Shown here piece after piece: positions 33,200 to 43,678 of a stretch of DNA of 60,000 nucleotides. Each line of letters opens with the position of its first letter. The first letter of the stretch is position 1. The translations under genes were made by a program, and so were the position numbers. Under the pieces are notes generated by a model, which was not told where the DNA came from, did no database searches, and was given only the letters and a program-made list of their open reading frames with translations. This stretch comes from Strigamia acuminata. Its lineage: Eukaryota; Arthropoda; Chilopoda; Geophilomorpha; Linotaeniidae. Location: the NCBI GenBank assembly GCA_949358305.1, contig OX442317.1, forward strand, positions 64,001-124,000. The letters are read 5' to 3'.

Positions 33200-35287
33200 A
33201 AATGCTTCAATGGTGTCACAATTCGAACCGCCAGAAATGTATCTGCAAATCGGGTTTTACTGGACGATTTTGCGAAGAACGTGATACGATAAAAATATAA
33301 GTAATGTAAAGTCCAAATAATAGTTTAATTTTTTTAGCAATGTGCACTGATTGGTGCCTTAACGGTGGACGTAGCATCGACCCTACTCGATGCACCTGCA
33401 TGTGCGGATTTACTGGACGAAGATACGCATCAGGTATTTTTTTTAATTCATTAAATATCGGAATTGTTTAATTTTTTTTCTTTTAGATTATCATACTTGG
33501 CATCGTTTCCGAAGGATTCATAACAACAATTGTCAGTCACAGCTGGTCGGCTCGGTATGCACGAAACAATTGGAATGCTGTACGGGATTTTTAAAAAATA
33601 TTTATAGCACAGACTGCCAAGGTTTATTTTTTTAAATTTTGTGTATATGCTGTACTGATGTCGTATTTTTATTCATTTTATTAGATATTGATGAATGTGA
33701 TGCGATTACTAACATTTGTGCGGAAGGAGTTTGCAAAAACACAATCGAGTCGTACACTTGCGCTTGTAGAGACGGCCACGAAAGAAATATTGATACAAAT
33801 TTATGCGAAGGTAAAAGACTTTTCTTTCGGATGTTCGCCCGTAGCTCTGCAATGGAGCCAGATAGGCATACTCATGCGATAATTAAACGATTTTTTACGT
33901 CATTTTACGTCGATTGGGCCTATTTCCGGCAATTTTTCAATTTTGGACTATTTTAGCAAAAACCCAAAGGCTAACCTATGGAAAAATGGCTAAAATCGGC
34001 CAAAAATTGAAAAGTGCCGGAAATAGGCCCAATCGACGTGAAATGACTTAAAAAATCGTTTAATTATCGCATGAGTATGTCTACCTGGCTCCTTTGCCGA
34101 GTTATCGGCCAAAAACAGACTTCTCCAAAGACTTTTCTTCCGGTTTTTTGCCTGTAGCTCCGCAATGGAGCCAGATAGGCATACTCATGCGATAATTAAA
34201 CGATTTTTTACGTCATTTCACGTCGATTGGGCCTATTTCCGGCAATTTTTCAATTTTGGACGATTTTAGCAAAAACCCAAAGGCTAACCTATGGAGAAAT
34301 GGCTAAAATCGGCCAAAAATTGAAAAGTGCCGGAAATAGGCCCAATCGACGTGAAATGACTTAAAAAATCGTTTAATTATCGCATGAGTATGTCTATCTG
34401 GCTCCTTTGCCGAGTTATCGGCCAAAAACAGACTTCTCCAAAGACTTTTCTTCCGGTTTTTTGCCTGTAGCTCCGCAATGGAGCCAGATAGGCATACTCA
34501 TGCGATAATTAAACGATTTTTTACGTCATTTCACGTCGATTGGGCCTATTTCCGGCAATTTTTCAATTTTGGACGATTTTAGCAAAAACCCAAAGGCTAA
34601 CCTATGGAGAAATGGCTAAAATCGGCCAAAAATTGAAAAGTGCCGGAAATAGGCCCAATCGACGTGAAATGACTTAAAAAATCGTTTAATTATCGCATGA
34701 GTATGTCTATCTGGCTCCTTTGCCGAGTTATCGGCCAAAAACAGACTTCTCCAAAGACTTTTCTTCCGGTTTTTTGCCTGTAGCTCCGCAATGGAGCCAG
34801 ATAGGCATACTCATGCGATAATTAAACGATTTTTTACGTCATTTCACGTCGATTGGGCCTATTTCCGGCAATTTTTCAATTTTGGACGATTTTAGCAAAA
34901 ACCCAAAGGCTAACCTATGGAGAAATGGCTAAAATCGGCCAAAAATTGAAAAGTGCCGGAAATAGGCCCAATCGACGTGAAATGACTTAAAAAATCGTTT
35001 AATTATCGCATGAGTATGCCTATCTGGCTCCATTGCAGAGCTACAGGCGAACATCCAGAAGAAAAGTCTTTTAGCTTCGCATAAATTCCAACTTAGGTTC
35101 TGGATGTTCAAATTTCATCTACGATAAAACATGAACAATAAAACATGAGCAAAAATGAAAGATTTCAATTTTTTAACTCTTAAAACTCTTTATTTCAGAC
35201 GATAACAAAATGCGTGGAGCTGGAGACGAGCGGTTCAGCATCGTGTCAGAATACTGCAGGAAGGAAGCTTACACGGCCAATGGATAA
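33200..35287 (+). pseudogene. Fibrillin-like 3' exons, left palindrome arm
   Basis: Seen in order: an EGF-like piece HNSNRQKCICKSGFTGRFC (about 33222-33280); AMCTDWCLNGGRSIDPTRC with CMCGFTGRRYAS (33340-33432), an EGF module whose last Cys is Tyr; a TB-like module DYHTWHRFRRIHNNNCQS, QLVGSVCTKQLECCTGFL (33486-33620); a cbEGF DIDECDAITNICAEGVCKNT to DTNLCE (33686-33811); then, after the ~308 bp array, DDNKMRGAGDERFSIVSEYC to a TAA or TGA stop near 35287. TB plus cbEGF on the same strand as the 26-28 kb block supports a fibrillin-like gene. The cbEGF here is intact, whereas the neighbouring EGF has lost a Cys. Confidence 0.75.
33806..35075. repeat. ~308 bp self-complementary unit, about four copies
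   Basis: The marker aaagacttttctt recurs at about 33806, 34131, 34439 and 34755. Each unit is itself an inverted repeat: aattaaacgattttttacgt, tcacgtcgattgggcctatt and tccggcaatttttcaa are followed by their complements after a short centre (aaacccaaaggctaacctat). The array sits in the intron after the left-arm cbEGF. Confidence 0.95.
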
Positions 35288-35399
35288 ACGCAACAATTGT
35301 TGTTAATTTAATATCCTAACAAGTGTGCGGAATTAGTATCAGCAGGAATTAAAAAATTGTTAGTTTTTTTGCTTAAAAAAATGTATCAAACACTAGGCA

Positions 35400-36115
35400 T
35401 TTTATCTTTATTTCCATTCCATTTTATTCTTTCTCTTGTTTTTCTCCTCACTTGTGGTTTTTGTGCTCTCACTCGTTTATCTTCTTTCACTCGTTTTTCT
35501 TCTTTCACTCGTTGTTTTTCTCCTCTTATTCGTTGTGTTTCTCCTCTTATTCGTTGTGTTTCTCCTCTTATTCGTTGTGTTTCTCCTCTTATTCGTTGTG
35601 TTTCTTCTCTTATTCGGTGTTTCTTCTCTCACTCGATTTTCTTCTCGCTCGTTTTTCTTTTCTCATTCGTTGTTTATCTGCTTTCACTCGTTGTTTTTCT
35701 GCTCCCACTTGTTTTTATTCTTTCACTCGTTTTTCTTTTCTCATTCGTTGTTTCTTCTCACTCATTTTTCTTCTCTTATTCGTTGTTTCTTTTCACTCGT
35801 TTTTCTTCTCTTATTCGTTGTTTCTTTTCACTCGTTTTTCTTCTCTTATTCGTTGTTTCTTTTCACTCGTTTTTCTTCTCTTATTCGTTGTTTCTTCTCA
35901 CTCATTTTTCTTCTCTTATTCGTTGTTTCTTTTCACTCGTTTTTCTTCTCTTATTCGTTGTTTCTTTTCACTCGTTTTTCTTCTTTTATTCGTTGTTTCT
36001 TCTCACTCGTTTTTCTTCTCTTCGTTTCTTTTCTCTTCTTTTCTCTTCTCTCACTCTTTTCTCTTCTCTCATTTGTTTCGTTTCGTTTCTCTTCTCTCGC
36101 TCGCTCGTTTTTTTT
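35400..36115. repeat. Pyrimidine-rich tract, left arm
   Basis: Tandem units such as ttcttctcttattcgttgtt and cactcgtttttcttctc, almost without purines on this strand. It is open in all three forward frames, giving Phe/Leu/Ser-rich frames of about 250 codons that are repeat artefacts. Its mirror copy is at 36718-37380. Confidence 0.93.
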
Positions 36116-36334
36116 TTTGGAATTAAATTTTTTTTTTTTATTGGATAGTGTGTTTAATTTTATTTTGAAGTATTATAAAAAAAACTAAAAATGACGCTAT
36201 CTGGTGGCAAAAACGCGAACTAAAAGGTGGCGAAAACACGAACTAATGTAGAATGAAATTTCTATTAGTTCTTGTCATTGCCACCAGAGGGCGCTGCTAA
36301 AAAAAAGTGACTGGATCTTCTGTATATTTTGCCG

Positions 36335-36481
36335 TGACGTCATATGACGTCATGTGACGTCACCGTAATACCGCCACCAGATGGCGCAACCAAATATATA
36401 TTTTTGATTCACTCACTTTTTTTTAACAGCGCCATCTGGTGGCGGTATTACGGTGACGTCACATGACGTCATATGACGTCA
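36335..36481. promoter_or_regulatory. Six consensus CRE sites (TGACGTCA) in two mirrored triplets
   Basis: TGACGTCA occurs at 36335-36342, 36345-36352, 36355-36362 and, mirrored, at 36454-36461, 36464-36471, 36474-36481. Within each triplet the spacing is exactly 10 bp, one helical turn. The octamer is the known full-length binding site of CREB/ATF bZIP dimers. That these sites act in regulation is inference. Confidence 0.6.
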
Positions 36482-36717
36482 CGGCAAAATATACAGAAGA
36501 TCCAGTCACTTTTTTTAGCAGCGCCCTCTGGTGGCAATGACAAGAACTAATAGAAATTTCATTCTACATTAGTTCGTGTTTTCGCCACCAGGTGGCGTTA
36601 TTTTTAGTTCGCGTTTTTGCCACCAGATAGCGTCATTTTTAGTTTTTTTTATAATACTTCAAAATAAAATTAAACACACTATCCAATAAAAAAAAAAAAT
36701 TTAATTCCAAAAAAAAA

Positions 36718-37380
36718 AACGAGCGAGCGAGAGAAGAGAAACGAAACGAAACAAATGAGAGAAGAGAAAAGAGTGAGAGAAGAGAAAAGAAGAGAAAAGA
36801 AACGAAGAGAAGAAAAACGAGTGAGAAGAAACAACGAATAAAAGAAGAAAAACGAGTGAAAAGAAACAACGAATAAGAGAAGAAAAACGAGTGAAAAGAA
36901 ACAATGAATGAGAGAAGAAAAACGAGTGAGAAGAAACAACGAATAAGAGAAGAAAAACGAGTGAAAAGAAACAACGAATAAGAGAAGAAAAATGAGTGAG
37001 AAGAAACAACGAATAAGAGAAGAAAAATGAGTGAGAAGAAACAACGAATGAGAAAAGAAAAACGAGTGAAAGAATAAAAACAAGTGGGAGCAGAAAAACA
37101 ACGAGTGAAAGCAGATAAACAACGAATGAGAAAAGAAAAACGAGCGAGAAGAAAATCGAGTGAGAGAAGAAACACCGAATAAGAGAAGAAACACAACGAA
37201 TAAGAGGAGAAACACAACGAATAAGAGGAGAAACACAACGAATAAGAGGAGAAACACAACGAATAAGAGGAGAAAAACAACGAGTGAAAGAAGAAAAACG
37301 AGTGAAAGAAGATAAACGAGTGAGAGCACAAAAACCACAAGTGAGGAGAAAAACAAGAGAAAGAATAAAATGGAATGGAA
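36718..37380. repeat. Purine-rich tract, right arm
   Basis: Inverted copy of the 35400-36115 tract (units such as gaagaaaaacgagtgaaaag), about 55 bp shorter and with a different order of units. The minus-strand frames of 225-244 codons are repeat artefacts. Confidence 0.93.
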
Positions 37381-38960
37381 ATAAAGATAAAATGCCTAGT
37401 GTTTGATACATTTTTTTAAGCAAAAAAACTAACAATTTTTAATTCCTGCTGATACTAATTCCGCACACTTGTTAGGATATTAAATTAACAACAATTGTTG
37501 CGTTTATCCATTGGCCGTGTAAGCTTCCTTCCTGCAGTATTCTGACACGATGCTGAACCGCTCGTCTCCAGCTCCACGCATTTTGTTATCGTCTGAAATA
37601 AAGAGTTTTAAGAGTTAAAAAATTGAAATCTTTCATTTTTGCTCATGTTTTATTGTTCATGTTTTATCGTAGATGAAATTTGAACATCCAGAACCTAAGT
37701 TGGAATTTATGCGAAGGTAAAAGACTTTTCTTCTGGATGTTCGCCTGTAGCTCTGCAATGGAGCCAGATAGGCATACTCATGCGATAATTAAACGATTTT
37801 TTAAGTCATTTCACGTCGATTGGGCCTATTTCCGGCACTTTTCAATTTTTGGCCGATTTTAGCCATTTCTCCATAGGTTAGCCTTTGGGTTTTTGCTAAA
37901 ATCGTCCAAAATTGAAAAATTGCCGGAAATAGGCCCAATCGACGTGAAATGACGTAAAAAATCGTTTAATTATCGCATGAGTATGCCTATCTGGCTCCAT
38001 TGCGGAGCTACAGGCAAAAAACCGGAAGAAAAGTCTTTGGAGAAGTCTGTTTTTGGCCGATAACTCGGCAAAGGAGCCAGATAGACATACTCATGCGATA
38101 ATTAAACGATTTTTTAAGTCATTTCACGTCGATTGGGCCTATTTCCGGCACTTTTCAATTTTTGGCCGATTTTAGCCATTTCTCCATAGGTTAGCCTTTG
38201 GGTTTTTGCTAAAATCGTCCAAAATTGAAAAATTGCCGGAAATAGGCCCAATCGACGTGAAATGACGTAAAAAATCGTTTAATTATCGCATGAGTATGCC
38301 TATCTGGCTCCATTGCAGAGCTACGGGCGAACATCCGAAAGAAAAGTCTTTTACCTTCGCATAAATTTGTATCGATATTTCTTTCGTGGCCGTCTCTACA
38401 AGCGCAAGTCTACGACCCGATTTTGTTTTTGCAAACTCCTTCCGCACAAATGTTAGTAATCGTATCGCATTCATCAATATCTAATAAAATCAATAAAAAT
38501 ACGACATTAGTACAGCATATACACAAAATTTAAAAAAATAAACCTTGGCAGTCTGTGCTATGAATATTTTTTAAAAATCCCGTACAGCATTCCAATTGTT
38601 TCGTGCATACCGAGCCGACCAGCTGTGACTGACAATTGTTGTTATGAATCCTTCGGAAACGATGCCAAGTATGATAATCTAAAAGAAAAAAAATTAAACA
38701 ATTCCGATATTTAATGAATTAAAAAAAATGCCTGATGCGCATCTTCGTCCAATAAATCCGCACATGCAGGTGCATCGATTAGGGTCGATGCTACGTCCAC
38801 CGTTAAGGCACCCATCAGTGCAAATTGCTAAGAAAATTAAACTATTATTTGGATTTTATATTACTTATATTTTTATCGTATTACGTTCTTCGCAAAATCG
38901 TCCAGTAAAACCCGATTTGCAGATATACATTTCTGGCGGTTCGAATTGTGGCACCATTGA
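36950..38960 (-). pseudogene. Fibrillin-like 3' exons, right palindrome arm
   Basis: The inverted copy of the left-arm exons, on the minus strand; the recognisable exons lie at about 37500-37595 and 38348-38955. Differences matter: the first EGF piece has a 2 base insertion (tgtatatctgc for tgtatctgc) that shifts the frame; the next EGF reads CTDGCLNGG and FIGRRCAS, keeping the Gly and Cys lost on the left; the cbEGF has a TAG at 38410-38412 (GS*TCACRDG) where the left has Tyr. Each arm has thus kept some residues and lost others. I see no intact gene in this arm. Confidence 0.72.
37715..38355. repeat. ~308 bp self-complementary unit, two copies, right arm
   Basis: Same unit as at 33806-35075, here only two copies between the cbEGF and the last exon. 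Confidence 0.94.
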
Positions 38961-39402
38961 AGCATTTGATTTCGTCGTCAATATCCATGCAATGCCTATG
39001 CAACACTATACAGCACCTGCACAATTGATTGGTTTGGTCGAATTATTAAAATCCCTCTTCGCAGATTTCATCCAATTTCAATAAAATTAAAAAATGACGC
39101 TTTCCTCAATGTATTCGATGGATAAACCCGCATACCTTTCATAAATTGAGCATAAAATTGCAGCCATGTATTTATCGTCTTTCGTTTTGTGCGGCCCGAA
39201 TTAATCAAATTGTTCCCTCTACGCTCATCCCAAAATCCCAACACGAGAAAGGATTACGACTAAAGTGACACAAGAAAGAAAGACAGAATAGAAGACGAAT
39301 GAAACAAACACGAGATAACGAAAAATTGAATAGGAAACTTGTTTAAGCATAACAAATAATACTTAGCAAGACGATGTAGAGGTAACGGACTGGATAAATA
39401 TT

Positions 39403-39803
39403 TTAAGTCTTCTCGTTGTCAAAGTCCAATCTTATCGGGTGTGCTCGTAATAACCTGGAAAACAAAATCATTGAAAAAAATTATACATCAAATGGGATAA
39501 AATTATAACCCTAAAACCGAAGCCATGTGCGCGGATTGGTAATAAACACCTGAATACCTATAGTATTCGAGTAGCCTTGCGTGATGACCGAAGAACCGAC
39601 GAGTTGATGTAGAATTACAAATATGCCGAAGATTATAAGCGCCACGAAAGAGAAGAAATGTCTTAAATTACGTTGGAGAATATTAATACAACGTCAATTT
39701 AAAAAAAATTAATTAATGTAATTCCTTATACAAATGTTACATTTTAAAAAGAAATGCATTACCGTAATCTTGGAACTTTGTCGCACGCGCGAATTATTCG
39801 TGT
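39403..39803 (-). CDS. C-terminal exons of a small unidentified membrane protein
   Basis: Two or three exons read well on the minus strand: about 39763-39803 (ending CDKVPRLR), 39518-39661 (FFSFVALIIFGIFVILHQLV, one clear membrane segment, then GYSNTIGIQVFITNPRTWLR) and 39403-39454 (RAHPIRLDFDNEKT, stop TAA). Introns have GT and AG ends and keep phase; both are about 60-100 bp, like those of the neighbouring MEK gene. I do not recognise the family, and the N-terminus was not found; upstream sequence runs into the MEK 3' end at 39891, so any start must lie close by or the segment is partial. Confidence 0.42.
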
Positions 39804-39890
39804 AAAAATGTATTTTAAGTAAGTAGTAAAAAACTCGGATATCCGATTCTCGTTTTTTTATTTTAATTAATCTTCAGTAAGCTAATTAAT

Positions 39891-41476
39891 TCATTGATGC
39901 GACGATCTAGTCGGAGTGGTCACTTCCAGATCCATCGTCCGGCACACCCATCCGGCAAAATCCATTCTCTCCGTCTCTGCATTCTTTATGAACGGGTGAT
40001 TCTAGATGTAATAATAATGAATAAATTAAATAAATAAATAAATAATAAATGAAAGAAAGAAAGAACTAACTCACTATTAACGTTTTTAAATCGGCTCTTT
40101 CGGTCGGATTTTTCTTTAAACTTCGATCGACGAAATCTTTAAATTCCATCGTAAACAATCCAGGAGGTAATGTCGGCGGCGGCTAAAATTCAATGTTGAT
40201 TATTAAGCGTGAAATTATTCAACTTATTAAACAATGTTACTTCGTTAACTATGTAATCCAGTAATTCGAATATGGCCATCGGCCGAGGTGCATCGACAAC
40301 GCCGTAACCGACTATCGCCGAACGCGGCGAACGGTTTCGAGGCGACACGTCGATGTTGTCGGTGTTCTGGCAGCCGAAGATGGCGGCCAACGCAAAAGGG
40401 TCTGGCGGCGGGACCGGGTACTGACCGATGGCCATCTCCACCAGCGACAGGCCCATGCTCCAAATGTCCGATTGAACCGAGTAGTGTGTGCCTTGCAGTC
40501 GTTCGGGCGACATGTACGAGCGAGTGCCAACGAAAGAGTTTGCCATCGAATCGATCAGTTGGCCACTCACCCCGAAATCGCAGATTTTGATTTCGCCCCT
40601 CGAATTGACTAGAATGTTTGACGGTTTCACATCTGCGAGAATAATTCATTACAAGTCAATAGAAATTATTTATTTCAAATTATTCCAAATTATTCCAAAT
40701 TATTAATGAAATCAGATATTAATTATTCAAACCTACCTCGGTGCATTATTTGATGTTTCTCGCGCAGATAACTGAGACCTTTCAAAACAGCGATGCTAAT
40801 TTTCCCTAAAATTGGTTCCGGTATACGCGCCGCCTTCTTCAGGATAAGATCTAACGAACCGCCGTCCTGAAATTAAGTTAAAATTAAATTAAATTTCTTT
40901 TATTTAATTTAAATTTAAATTTAATCAATTTCGTCCAAAAATACCATGTATTCCATGCAGATGCTGATCTCACCGTCACTGTAAAAAGCACCGTAAAAAC
41001 CGACGATGTGCGGCGAATTACATTCGTGTAGAACTTTGAGTTCTCGAATAATTTGGTTGCGTATCGCGGGTTTCACTTCGAGGTGAATTAATTTCCTCGC
41101 CATGATGAGACCGCTCGGTTTGTGTCGGACTTTCGTGACAACGCCTCCGTTGCCCGCCCCTAATTCGCCCAATTTATCGAAATCTTCTCCGTTCAACTCG
41201 CCCACTTGTTGTTTCTGCGTGAGAAATGCCTCGAGTCGTCGCCGTTGTTGATCGTCCAAATCGAGATCTTCCAATTTCTTCTGCAATGTCTCCAGACTCG
41301 GATCGCTCGATTTCCTATTCATTTATTCAATTTAGCAAAAAAAATTCATTAATAAATATCAATCATTTAAAATTTAAAAAATTAATCATTTACTCGTTGC
41401 ATTCGACGTTCGTCCCGCTCTCGATCGATTCGATGCATCCCGGTGGTAAAGTGAGTTTCAACTTATTCTTTGACAT
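39891..41476 (-). CDS. MAP2K1: MEK1/2-type MAP kinase kinase (MAP2K)
   Basis: MEK phosphorylates ERK on Thr and Tyr in the Ras-Raf-MEK-ERK cascade. Six exons with ~60-100 bp introns: exon 1 from ATG 41476 ([20 protein letters not shown]); exon 2 (about 41322-40946) with [20 protein letters not shown], matching the MEK N-terminal helix, and the Gly loop [20 protein letters not shown] (VAIK Lys), to CMEYM; exon 3 with [20 protein letters not shown]; exon 4 (about 40632-40244) with [30 protein letters not shown] (both activating Ser of the SxxxS loop) and the Pro-rich insert; then exons ending [20 protein letters not shown] and the stop at 39891. All kinase motifs are present. Start and end agree with the family length. 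It is divergent from RPL17. Confidence 0.93.
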
Positions 41477-41837
41477 AGTACTACTGGTACTATACCACTA
41501 ACCTTGTAAAACAACAACACCGGCGCAACGACACTCCGCCCGATAACACAGTAGTAGCTCCGCAGTACCGAGCAAAATAAATCAATCAATAAGTCCATAT
41601 TTCGTTAAAACTATTATAATTAATAATTAATTATAACTAAAAATTAATGTAGTAATAATTAATAACTTTTTTTTAATTTGTTAAATGTGATTATATATCG
41701 ATTCCGCAGAAATTCTTCATGACGTATTTCCGGTCGAAGAAGGCGAGTTGTCTGTAAGTTTGTCAGGTACGGTTTATAATAATCTGAAGTAATCGGCATT
41801 ATTCTGATCGTTGTATCGTCTCGTTTTAGGGCGAAAA
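41477..41837. promoter_or_regulatory. Bidirectional promoter region, MEK and RPL17
   Basis: Only 361 bp separate the two start codons, which point away from each other, so both promoters and 5' UTRs must lie here. A pyrimidine-rich acceptor-like stretch (gtatcgtctcgttttag, ending 41829) just before the RPL17 ATG may end a 5' UTR intron. No TATA box is evident. Confidence 0.6.
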
Positions 41838-42549
41838 ATGGCGCGTTATTCTATGGAACCGGAAAATGCCACGAAATGTACGCACCATGAACATTTTTCG
41901 TTAATGTGAAAAAATAATAATAATTTTTCTTGTTTTTTTCTTGCCTCGTGTCGCGCAGCGTGCAAAGCCAGAGGATCGAATCTACGTGTTCATTTCAAGA
42001 ACACGCGCGAAACGGCGCAGGCGATTAAGAAAATGCCGTTGAGACGCGCCGTTCGTTTTCTGAAAAACGTGACCGCCAAAAAGGAATGCGTTCCATTCCG
42101 ACGATTCAACGGCGGCGTCGGCAGATGCGCTCAAGCCAAGCAATGGGGATGCACTCAAGGACGATGGCCGAAAAAAAGTGCCGAGTTTTTGATGCAATTG
42201 CTGAAAAACGCCGAAAGCAACGCCGAGTATAAAGGATTGGATGCCGATCATTTGGTCGTCGAACACATCCAAGTGAATCGCGCGCCGCACATGCGGAGAA
42301 GAACTTACCGGGCGCACGGACGCATCAATCGTAATTTTCATTTTCATTTTCATTTTAATTTTAATTTTGATGTATTCAATTAATGTATTCAATTAATTCG
42401 CAGCTTACATGAGCAGCCCCTGTCACATCGAGGTGATTTTGACGGAAAAGGAGCAGGTTGTCGCCAAACCGCAAGCCGAGGACGAGCCCGCGAAGAAGAA
42501 GGTTTCAAAGAAAAAGTTGGCCCGTCAAAAGATGATGCAGCGAGACTAA
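41838..42549 (+). CDS. RPL17: Ribosomal protein L17 (uL22)
   Basis: uL22 lines the peptide exit tunnel of the large ribosomal subunit. Three exons: 41838-41875 ([12 protein letters not shown]), 41959-42330 ([80 protein letters not shown]) and 42404-42549 ([15 protein letters not shown] and a Lys-rich tail ending MMQRD). Residue order and length (about 184) match animal RPL17 throughout, with the family YSxxPxNxTK start. Introns are 83 and 73 bp. The stop lies 148 bp from the stop of the convergent DENND4 gene. Confidence 0.96.
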
Positions 42550-42697
42550 TTTCTAATTTCTTGTGTACTATTGAAATTATTATTAAAAGCAAAAAGAAAT
42601 TGTTGATGAAATATTATTTTCTTTTATTATTAGTAATCTTATTAATCTTATTATACGAAGAAAGAAATTATACACAATTTGTTTTACTCGTTGCGGG

Positions 42698-43633
42698 TCA
42701 TAATTCTAGAGATCTGAACGCGTTCCGACACAGGATCGCGCCTAGAGACGGCGGCCGATCGACCGGACGAAACACCTGCCCGAAAATGGGCAGTAGCTTT
42801 TCGTACGCGAAACGATATTCCCGCTCTATCGAAGCTGTAAAAGTGAGCGAAATTTATAATTAAAAAATAAATAAATAAATTACGGAGTATTTATTTATTA
42901 TTTACTCACACAAACTAATGTTTTCTCGTCCGACCGCCGCTACGATTAGAAAAAGTATGTCGCGGTAGACGCTGATGCGCTGACGACGATACACCGGATT
43001 CTTTTGGATGTCGACTAAAAGTAACCTGACCGATTCGGTCAAATCGTTACGACTAACATTCGTCAAGATTTGTTGCATTAAACTGAAATGAATGAAAATT
43101 AATTAAAGTTAAATGAATAAATAAATAAATAAAATCGGAGCGCACTTTTTATTCAGTGGTCTCCGTTCCGTGAGCAAAGCGCTGATTAGAGAAGACGGAG
43201 AAGAAGCATTTTGATTCCACAATATGTACATCGGCTGCCCGATCTCCTCGTGCAGTTTGACATTGTCCCACATGCAGCGCACGACCACGCCCACTTCTTT
43301 GGCTAACAATCCGAGCATGTGGCTGGGTACGTGCACACGCTCAAAAAACCAGATCTAACGAGAAACGAAACGAAAATTCAATTCAATTCAATTCAATAAT
43401 TCATAAATTCATAAATTCATAAATTCATAAATTCATACCAGGTTCCAGTAGATGATGGGATGTTCGTCGACGAAGCGGGGCTCGCTCAAACAAGCGTCGC
43501 CCTCGTGATCCAACACGTTCTCCATTTCCTTGCGCAAAACGATCGGACTCAAATAGGGCACAGACAAAGACTCCGGCGATTCGATGGATCCTTTGGACGA
43601 GGCGCGACTCGACGCCAGACTGCCGCCGCCGCC

Positions 43634-43678
<45 letters not shown>

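Larger units (their letters stand above)
33109..39042. repeat. Giant imperfect palindrome, arms ~3.3 and ~2.6 kb, 41 bp spacer
   Basis: Left arm 33109-36387 and right arm 36429-39042 are inverted copies over their full length, including fibrillin-like exons, introns, the ~308 bp unit array, a pyrimidine-rich tract and a CRE-rich centre. The left arm is about 665 bp longer, mostly because it has two more ~308 bp units. The arms also differ by scattered substitutions and small indels, so they have diverged since duplication. Confidence 0.97.

Noticed and set aside
35357-37435. Six overlapping frames of 224-263 codons rich in Phe, Leu and Ser
   Set aside because: They are the three frames of one pyrimidine tandem tract and its mirror copy; hydrophobicity follows from ttt/ctt/tct codons.
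10581-38412. Alternative genetic code (TGA, TAG and TAA inside conserved frames)
   Set aside because: All three stops occur inside frames in the left part, but the intact genes on the right end at normal stops and have none inside. Decay explains it better.
33109-39042. Palindrome as a pure assembly artefact
   Set aside because: Arms differ in unit number, in a 2 base insertion, a nonsense change and several substitutions. It cannot be fully excluded without long reads.
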